64,000 nt of DNA. It comes from Poa pratensis (Eukaryota > Streptophyta > Magnoliopsida > Poales > Poaceae). The notes under the pieces are model-generated. The model did not search any database. It was not told the DNA's origin and saw nothing but the letters and a program-made list of their open reading frames with translations. Shown piece after piece: positions 57,114-64,000 of this stretch. Within the stretch, counting starts at the first letter, position 1, and each line of letters begins with the position of its first letter. The position numbers and the translations under genes are program-made. Location of the stretch: positions 19,241,166-19,305,165 of the forward strand of contig CAMZMU010000107.1 of NCBI GenBank assembly GCA_947311845.1. Reading direction: 5' to 3'.

Positions 57114-58777
57114 GATCGTTTTTTTTTTCCCCCCTCCCTCGCGTCGCCTGCTCTTAGGCGACTCGGGGGCGACCGCGCCGCCAGCCCGCGACCCCTCCCC
57201 TCACCCCCCCATCCTCGCCGCCGCCGGAGGACACGCCGGACAAAAGCTCCAGGCGGTGGCCGGTGATGGTGGCGGCGGGGCGTTTTCTCCGTACGCTTGT
57301 CGGTGGAGGGCCTCTCCGGCGGCGGCGGCGTGGCTTCGACGGCTAGGCGGCGGCGTGGGGTCGTGGTCTCCCGGCGACGCGCGCCAATCGACGCCGGCTT
57401 CGGTGCTCGGCTTCCTCGCGACGGAGGCGTCTCTGCAGCCCAGCTGTGCTCTGCGGTCCTGTCTCGGGCCCAGATGGGCTTCGGCGGGCCGCGGAGCTGG
57501 CCCCGGCGGCTGCAAGCGTGGGCGCGCGTCTCGTCGCGCCGCTGCTGGGCACCTTGGCGGTGCTGGCGGCGGGGTTGTGCGAGATGCAGCGGGACGGCCG
57601 GTGGTGCGCCGCAGGCTGCGGCCCGTAGGGCCGGGCCCCCCATCCTCGACAGTGGTGGCGCCAGACTCCGCCCCCTTGGCAGCCGCGCGGTGGTGTGCGT
57701 GGAGCACGCCGGCGTGTGCTACTGGTCCGCTGCCTGGAACCATGGTGATTTTGGGCTTCGGGCAACGCTTCTCCGCCTCCGTCGGCATGGTGCTCGGCGG
57801 GGTGCGGTCGTTGGCGCTGCGTCCGGCGGCCCTTGCGGACTTGGTTTTCGCGCTGTTGTTCTGGCCGCTGGTGGTCTCCGTGAGGTGCGGCTGACTGCTG
57901 CGGTGGCTGGTGGTGGTTAACTGCCTCTTTTGTAGGGATTGCTTAAACTCCGGGGTGAGAACCCTGCGTCGACCTCGTCGTTGCCGGCGGCAGCGGTGTC
58001 TTCGACACCGTTCCCTCGCAGGAGGTGCCGCTGTGGAGCTCCAGCGCCTACATTACTTTGGTCTCCGGGTGAAAACCTTGGGTCCGGCCTGCCGGACCGG
58101 ATGACGGTGTTGCTCGTCAACACAACCTCCCTGGAGGCGTCATCTTGGAGACGCTAAAGTATGGCTTTTGTTCATGCGTGTGCTGGTGGTGCTGTGTTCT
58201 GGTGGTGTTGGTGCAGCTGGCTTGGGGCCGACGGCGGTGTTTCTCTCCTCGGCTAACCTTCACGTGGTCTCGTCCACTTGGATGTGCTTGCCCAAGACCC
58301 TCCCCTGGTTGCTGTTGCGGTGTGGGAGCTTCGTGCTCATGGTGGCGTTTTGGCTCACCTTTGCTTCTTGACGACACAATGTATGTCTCCCCCACCTGCT
58401 TTCGTCTTGATGTCCGTGGCGGAGCTCCCTTTCTAGGATAGTGCTAGGTGCTAGGCTTGACACTCCGATCCGATGATGATGGTGGTGCTCCTGAGTTGTG
58501 CCGTGGGCTTCAAGTTGCTTGCCGGTGCGGTGCGTGAGGCTGATTGCCGAGTCTCGGCATTGTGCTCCCTCGACTTCACCCCTCACCTCTTGTGTCTCTG
58601 GGTGGCTCTTGCTTTCCCTCTTCTAGTTGTCTTTTTTTCTTGTATTTTCTTTGTTCTCTCTCCTCTGTATCCCCCTGTAAAACTGCTATTCTGTTGTAAG
58701 AACATGGCCCGGCAGGCTACTTTTCGGAAATATAACAAGCGGTGGGGCTCCTCCCCCCGTTATTCTCGAAAAAAAAA
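57114..58777 (+). mobile_element. Poly(A)-tailed non-LTR retroposon in exon 6
   Basis: 1664 bp, flanked by the 12-bp duplication AGAGGACGTAGG (57102-57113 and 58778-58789), starting GATCGTTTTTTTT and ending in TTATTCTCG plus a run of A. The 5' part is very GC-rich, the last 150 bp AT-rich (GTAAAACTGCTATTCTGTTG). Long open frames cross the GC-rich part on both strands but show no endonuclease or reverse transcriptase, so it is non-autonomous. It may be a LINE-derived element with only 5' UTR and 3' tail, or a retrotransposed transcript. It lies antisense to the gene. Confidence 0.9.
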
Positions 58778-59639
58778 AGAGGACGTAGGTAGAAGTCCAG
58801 AGGAATAAGTACGCGATACGGAATGATGGGTACCCCTAGCAAACCGTAAAGGCAGAAAATACATAATTGGGTTGGGTTTTCAACAGGGTTGAGCAAAGTC
58901 CGGAAACTCTTCTTACCATTCTGTTGAGCGCACATTCGCCAAGCAGAAAGATCGCGTTGAATGTGTGCGGCATTACGCTCCACTGCCACAGAACAAAAGC
59001 GCATAGTTATAGTTAAGTATCAATAACCATGTACTACTAGCCCTGTTCACGCCAATCTGGGCTGCTACTCCACCAAAAAATCCCCAATTATTTTTTCGCC
59101 GTTTCGAGTTGGTTTTTAGTGAGATTGCGGAGGCGATGGGGAGACGGATACAACAATGGAATCGAGACTAGCGGCAATCACGGCGAGCCTCAACGAGTCG
59201 CGTACTCGCGTGCATTCCTGCCCTCTTGTGCGCGGCGACTGGGGGTCAGAGAGCAGGAACGGGAGGCCAGGCCACCAAGGCTTCGGCTGCCACCATGATC
59301 ACGTCGTTGCTCGTGCCGGATCCAGTGCGTGAGCAGCCGCCAGCCGAAGACCAAAGCTTCTTCGCCCTCGTTCGTCTCCTCGGATTGGGTCGTGGCTGCT
59401 GGTGCTCTACACGGCCACACGGGGACACAATCGCCACTCCCACCATGCCCATAAGGTGTTCGACACATGGCTGGGCTGTCTAACGTCGGCAACAACCCTG
59501 CTGTCCTCAAGATCCCGACCAGTGACATGATGCATACCCCCTGCTCTGACCTTGACTGGTGCCGGGGAAGGGCACTGCACGGTGCAGGCGATATTGGCTT
59601 GAACACGCCTGCAGGCTACTGGTCGGACTTGCGGGATAT

Positions 59640-59984
59640 AACAGTAGTCAGTAATGCAAAATCTCAAAACTGAAAGCGATTTGCCATGGTATGTAATTGG
59701 AGATTTAAATGAGGCCATGTGGTTCTTTGAGCAATTTTCCGCGAGTGCTCGCTGTGAGGTGCATGGGATTTCCTTCCGTGGTGCCCTGGAGACTTTGCGA
59801 GCTGGTGGACCTCTCTGAGCTTTCATTCACTTACAATAAGAAGAGAAAAGGGAGGAGGAATGTGCGTGTCAGTTTGGACAGAGCGATGAAAGATAATGGA
59901 TGGAGGAGTATTTTCTTGGAGGCGAGGGTAGTGCACAAGGTTTCACCATGTTCAGATCATAGCCCAATTGTTTTGTTTTATTAG
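59640..59984 (+). pseudogene. LINE endonuclease (APE-type) fragment in an intron
   Basis: Encodes LPWYVIGDLNEAMW, then in other frames VDLSELSFTYNKKRKGRRNV and VSPCSDHSPIVLFY. The GDxNE and SDHxPI motifs are the hallmarks of the EEP endonuclease domain of plant LINEs. Frame shifts separate the parts. It lies in the intron between exons 4 and 5 of the membrane-protein gene, antisense to it. Confidence 0.8.
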
Positions 59985-60560
59985 AAGGATGAGCAGCAGG
60001 TGCATCGACCTTGCAGAAGACAGTACAAAGTGATGTGGTAACGAGAAGCTAGCCTACCTGAGAGTTTGTTTTGTTAATCGTGTGGCACTCCCACAATTAA
60101 TTTTTTTCGCGAAAAAAGTAGGAAAATTCAGAAGCTACTTACAAAGGTTGTACGGTGGTCTGTCTTGAGAATGTTGGGGAACAGAATGAGCCAGTAAATA
60201 AAGTCGGTCATCATCACAGCGCCTGCAGTTGTCTGTGAGTACAGTAATTATAAGTAGTCGGTCATATGTTGCATAGGTTGCCTTTACTTTCATGGAAAAA
60301 ATAGATGAGGAGTTTACAGTAATTACCTGGTAAATCACCTGGACCAGATAGCCCCAGAATCCGGCTTCCTCTCTTGTGTCTGCTTGCCCGTCCAAACTGT
60401 CCGGGCCAAAGTTTTTGCAACCGTAGACGGACATTCCTGTGGCGAGCTGAAAGATTCACAGTCATTGGCTTGTACTATGGTGTTTACGGTACGTATTCAC
60501 TGAGGATATATATTTTATTTCCTTACCCAGAAATATAGAGTGGCAAGCAGGAACGTCCAC

Positions 60561-61016
60561 CTGCTCATGGGATATAATATGGGAAATCAGTAATTATTGG
60601 AAAAAAAACTGATTACGGAGAAACAGGGCAATTCTGCTTACACGATCTCAAGAGCATGCATGTTTCACATTTGCTAGGCTTGATATATTTCAGCACAATT
60701 AATTCATCAAAATTAGATCTCAAGAGCAAGCAGGTTTCACATTTGCTAGGCTGAATACTGTACAGGGCATGTGCATGCACAATTTGAATAGATCAGAATT
60801 CAGTTGGTTATATTCTCTGTTCTGTTTGTCCCGCTCCCGATCTATGTCTTCCTTCTAGAGCAGAATTCAGTTGGTTATATTCTCTGTTCTGGTTGACTTA
60901 GCATCAGATTTCTGAAATCTACTATGTACTTGTCAATCAGAGCTGATCACCATGCTTTATCATAGATGTATTACGATAGCTCTGTTAAATTGCTCTTCAT
61001 GGTGGAGGTGACTTGA
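60561..61016. other. Intron 1 DNA with short local duplications
   Basis: Contains two copies of CAGAATTCAGTTGGTTATAT (near 60796 and 60862) and two of GCAGGTTTCACATTTGCTAG-like sequence (near 60660 and 60730). No gene. Confidence 0.5.
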
Positions 61017-61760
61017 GTTAGCAGATGATGGAAGGCCTTGGCAGGGGCTGCAGTTCTCGATCCCCAGCAATGCGGATGCCATGTTCCGGGCGGCAGTGCA
61101 GTGCGTTGCAGGTAACGGCAAGCGGCTGCGGTTCTGGCTTGACCCCTGGTTTGAAGGTCGCACTGCGCAACAAATTGCGCCCACACTCTGGCATTTCGTC
61201 AGGCCCCGCGAGAAGGGTTTATCTGTGGAGGAAGCTAGACTGGGCGATAGGTGGGCCAGAGGTTTTCGAGGAAGGCTTTCAGTCCAGGCTGTGGTGGAGT
61301 ACTTGGGTCTGTTGGAGGCCGTGCGTGGGCAGGTCATTTCTACTGAAGAGGATGTAGTAAGATGGCGGCTGACTGCCTCTGGTCAATGCACGGCGAAGTC
61401 GGCGTATGCTGCATTCTTCTTCGGCAGAACGGAAGCGCCGTGTGCTGTGGATCTCTGGTCGGCAGGCGCCCCCCTTCTACATGTGGCTGGCCCTGAAGCA
61501 CCAGTAATGGACGGCGGACAGATTAGCGTGACGAGGTCTTCAGCACCCTCCCCACTGCCCGCTGTGCTGCCAAGAGCCTGAGGATGGTGATCATTTCATG
61601 GTGCAGTCCGTGTTCGCAAGGGAAGTTTGGTTCACCACGCTGCGGCAAGAGGGCCTGCATAGGTTCACGCCGAGGGCGGACGCGGAACCTTTGTCATGGT
61701 GGAGCACTGTTGCTGCGGCAGTGCCAACGAGGGACAGGAAGAGGATAACGCTCTGATCAT
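61017..61760 (+). pseudogene. LINE reverse-transcriptase C-terminal fragment in intron 1
   Basis: Encodes MFRAAVQCVAGNGKRLRFWL, DPWFEGRTAQQIAPTLW and KSAYAAFFFGRTEAP. After a frame break it continues CPLCCQEPEDGDHFMVQSVF and AREVW, the zinc-binding (zf-RVT) region found after the reverse transcriptase of plant LINEs. Neither the RT core nor a poly(A) end is visible. It lies in the 1.6-kb first intron of the membrane-protein gene, antisense to it. Confidence 0.85.
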
Positions 61761-61894
61761 TCTCACGGCGCGTATGTTCTTGCTGGAACGGAATAGCGGT
61801 GTTTGACTCGATTATAAGTTGAAACAAACTGTAGATTTAAAAACCATATAATCAAAGTAGTAGAAAATACAACAGTAGATATTTTCTCTATGTT

Positions 61895-62055
61895 TTGAAG
61901 ATAGAGACGGGCAGCTCTCTATGTTTTGAAGATGCACGTTTAGCAAAAACAAAAAAGAATGCGTTTTGGATACATTAATCGAGTTAGTCATTTGAGGTTG
62001 ATCGATTTCTTTTTCTCGAAATAGGGTTTGGAAACATGAAAAGGAGAAAAAGAGT
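61895..62055. repeat. Direct repeat, copy A (3' of exon 1)
   Basis: Shares with 62763-62925 the words GAGACGGGCAGCTCTCTATG, TTGCGTTTTGGATAC and GGTTGATCGATTTCTTTTTC in the same order and orientation. The two copies bracket exon 1 of the membrane-protein gene. Confidence 0.85.
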
Positions 62056-62762
62056 GGCAACGCGCACATGCATTCCCAACAAGGAAGACAAAAACAGAGG
62101 GGTTGATCGATTTCTTCTTAACGCGACAAAAACAGAGGAGTTGATCGAATTCATAGTCAAGCTTACACAGTGTAGAAGAAGAGCAGATTCTTGTTGCGAT
62201 ATATGATGATGGATGCCATTATGCTGAACAGGGTCGCGCAGATAATTCTGTATATGAGGAGATACACCGGGTGGAGGTTCCTGATACATGACATACAAAC
62301 GTCTTTGGCGTAAACAACTGCCGGGGCCTTCTTCATCTCCTCGCCTCCACCAGACCTTCGCTCATACCTCCAAATCAGCACCCCTGCTGCCGATATGCAC
62401 GCAACCCATGCGAGAACGCATGGGAGGATCTGCTGCCACTGAAGCATTGTTGATGGTTCTGCATGAACGAAAAAAAACAGTAATGGGCAAAATGATCAGC
62501 AGACGGGCAGCAAAATTCACACATGCATAAACGAACTGGAAGAATCTAGCATGAGAAAGCAAGAGAGAGTATAAAGTTAGAAACCTGGTGGGTTGCAGTC
62601 TTGCAGAGCTGCGACGGGATGGAATGAACTCCTGTTGGGTGGGTAAAACGATCAGCAGACCTAACCTACTACTTGTATGCAGAGCTGCTGATGTAATCCA
62701 CTGTGATAGGAGTGCTACGACGGAGGTTAGTAGGTGCCTGAGAGATTGGCTTCGTGCGTGGT

Positions 62763-62925
62763 TGAAGACAGAGACGGGCAGCTCTCTATGATTTAAAGAT
62801 GCACGTTCAGCACAATTTTTTTTTTTTTGCGTTTTGGATACGTCAATCCAGTTAGTCATCTGAGGTTGATCGATTTCTTTTTCTCGAAATAGGGTTTGGA
62901 AACATTAAAAGGAGAAAAAGAGTTT
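62763..62925. repeat. Direct repeat, copy B (5' of exon 1)
   Basis: Second copy of the repeat at 61895-62055, 868 bp away, just upstream of the presumed 5' end of the membrane-protein gene, with a T-run expansion near 62816. Confidence 0.85.
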
Positions 62926-62929
62926 CTGC

Positions 62930-63909
62930 AGGTTTGAGTCCAACAGGCTGGAGAGTTTGTCCAGGCAGAGCACCTTCCAGCTCCTGATGAATGCACCAAT
63001 TTTTCTGAGAATTTCCTTGACACCGGATGAAGAGCTTTCACAATGTTTTACCCGAAAGATAAATCTATCGATATGTAATCTTTTGTGAGCTGGACGTGCA
63101 CTAACCTGGCTATTCTAAGTATGCTAAAAAGTGGCAATGCAAGATAACAGGATGGCTGAATTTCAGGGATGATGGTGTGTAAATTCAGAGAAAGCAATGG
63201 CTCCAAGCAACATGAAGCCACCTAGGAACAAGATAGACGCTAGTACATGTATCAAACAGGAAAGAAAATATGTACATTAAAATTCAACAAGTCCCGAAGA
63301 AGTTAGTTGATCAATATATGTGACGGTGCATTAGTTGTAAAACGACAGATCTAAGACGTTGCAATCGCGTGTCAACCTGCTAGCACTTTTTGAAATAAGA
63401 ACCTGCAATGCTGGCGTCAACAAATATCAGAACAAATCAATCCATCGTCGACAAGCACATTCGAAAAATGCCAGTTGCGCAAAACACATAGCAAACCCCT
63501 TTACAATCCGGATGCCTAATAGGTGCTCATGTGCACGTGCTATATTTCTTGAAGTTATGAACACGTACTGTAGGTGGCATTCTGAAAAAATAGTCTACTG
63601 TTCGAATCGGACTCAGAAGTAAGTTTATTCTCAGTCGATTGATCCATAAAGCTCAAACACAAACACAAAGACCTTGGTGATACTGGTCTTCCGGCCGTGG
63701 TGTGCCTTCCGGCCGCCGGTCGACTGAGACGTAACAAAATCTCAGGCTTGACGGGCGTCGTTGCGCGCGCTCACTCCAAACATATCCGACCGAGCTAAGA
63801 ACTTTGGGCGAATTCACGGGAGTAAATTCACACATGTCGATTGGAATTACTGATCAATGTCGAGAGATCTCTGAGCGCAGCAACATGGAGAAAAAATAAA
63901 AGATTATTG
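62930..63909. other. Unassigned DNA upstream of the membrane-protein gene
   Basis: No reading frame with a recognisable domain, no repeat end. It may hold the promoter of the minus-strand gene, but no convincing TATA box was found. Confidence 0.4.
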
Positions 63910-64000
63910 CCTCTGATACCAAATTTGAAATGACCCGATCGGGAGGGAGATAGAGATTGCACAAGAGGAGAACTAGATTAGGTCAGGATAGCAAGCAGTA
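63910..64000 (-). mobile_element. Possible Copia LTR edge with iMet primer-binding site
   Basis: CCTCTGATACCA (63910-63921) is the complement of TGGTATCAGAGG, matching the initiator-Met tRNA primer-binding site used by Copia elements. TGAAATGACCCG begins at 63926, where an LTR edge would be expected. The element would run off the right end of the window. Only one diagnostic site is visible. Confidence 0.4.

Larger units (their letters stand above)
56716..62447 (-). pseudogene. Multi-pass membrane protein gene (rolling stone/AIG1-like), exon 6 interrupted by a retroposon
   Basis: Eight exons on the minus strand: 62167-62447, 60527-60560, 60327-60446, 60143-60232, 58917-58982, 57065-58835 (contains the insert), 56914-56961, 56716-56830. 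Without the insert they total 849 bases, exactly 283 codons with the stop, and every junction is GT-AG. The protein starts MLQWQQILPCVLAW and has about six hydrophobic segments. It carries LHPVYLLIYRI, TTAGAVMMTDFIYWLILFP, HTFNAIFLLGECALN, GYPSFRIAYLFLW, YVLFQWAVHIF and WWPYPFLDL blocks, matching the plant membrane-protein family of Arabidopsis At1g10660/At5g62960 (rolling stone/FAR-17a/AIG1-like; recalled, not searched). Function of the plant family is not established. A retroposon splits exon 6 after the LFLWTST segment, so normal protein should not be made unless the insert is spliced out. LINE fragments lie in its introns. Confidence 0.88.

Noticed and set aside
57085..57894. 269-residue open frame on the plus strand
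   Set aside because: It starts outside the retroposon and runs across its target duplication into GC-rich, stop-poor DNA; the opposite strand is equally open and no domain is visible.
62856..63041. 61-residue frame upstream of the membrane-protein gene
   Set aside because: Overlaps one copy of a direct repeat and has no homology or conserved context.

Overview
Kingdom and organism. The window is plant nuclear DNA, almost certainly from a large, repeat-rich grass genome of the Triticeae type (wheat, barley, Aegilops or rye). The basis is intron-containing genes, Stowaway MITEs with CTCCCTCC ends, a long CACTA element, LTRs that begin TGATACGTCTCC, and a BARE/Angela-like Copia LTR that begins TGTTGGAGATATGCC (read on the minus strand). 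No bacterial genes, rRNA or CRISPR arrays are visible. Most of the 64 kb is transposable-element (TE) sequence. I dated or bounded many elements by their target-site duplications (TSDs), which I read directly.

Layout. 1-7 kb: unknown DNA split by a solo LTR that itself carries a Helitron, then a foldback MITE and two Stowaways. 7-30 kb: a degraded tandem array of a small secreted defensin-like (cysteine-rich) gene. Copy 1 (about 9.5-9.9 kb) is only an upstream remnant. Copy 2 (17.09 and 22.70-23.05 kb) is split in exon 1 by a Gypsy element. Copy 3 (25.18-25.98 kb) is the only intact reading frame. Copy 4 (29.53-29.88 kb) is frameshifted. The array is broken up by a Helitron, a complete 5.55-kb Mutator element (MULE), and a four-level nest (Gypsy LTR > LINE > solo LTR > solo LTR) plus further solo LTRs. 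31-36.7 kb: a Copia solo LTR, a Helitron carrying fragments of a pyruvate kinase gene and an F-box-type gene, and two foldback MITEs.

36,777-54,223: one 17.4-kb CACTA element with matching ends and a TAT/TAT TSD. I find no TNP2-type transposase in it, only TNPA-like and other coiled-coil pieces. Its interior carries a family of three related uncharacterised genes, a small two-exon gene, several foldback elements and a 4.6-copy, 329-bp tandem array.

54-64 kb: a MULE fragment, a Mutator-type MITE inside an RRM-like gene fragment, and the one substantial host gene: an eight-exon minus-strand gene for a multi-pass membrane protein (rolling-stone/AIG1-like). Its exons join into exactly 283 codons including the stop. 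Exon 6, however, carries a 1.66-kb poly(A)-tailed retroposon flanked by a 12-bp TSD. LINE fragments sit in its introns. The right edge enters what looks like a Copia LTR.

How the parts work together. There is no operon-like system. The biology is a small secreted-peptide gene cluster and a membrane-protein gene being dismantled by TEs, alongside two TEs (the 33.5-kb Helitron and the CACTA) that carry gene pieces of their own. Likely functional host loci are few: defensin-like copy 3, and possibly the small genes inside the CACTA element.
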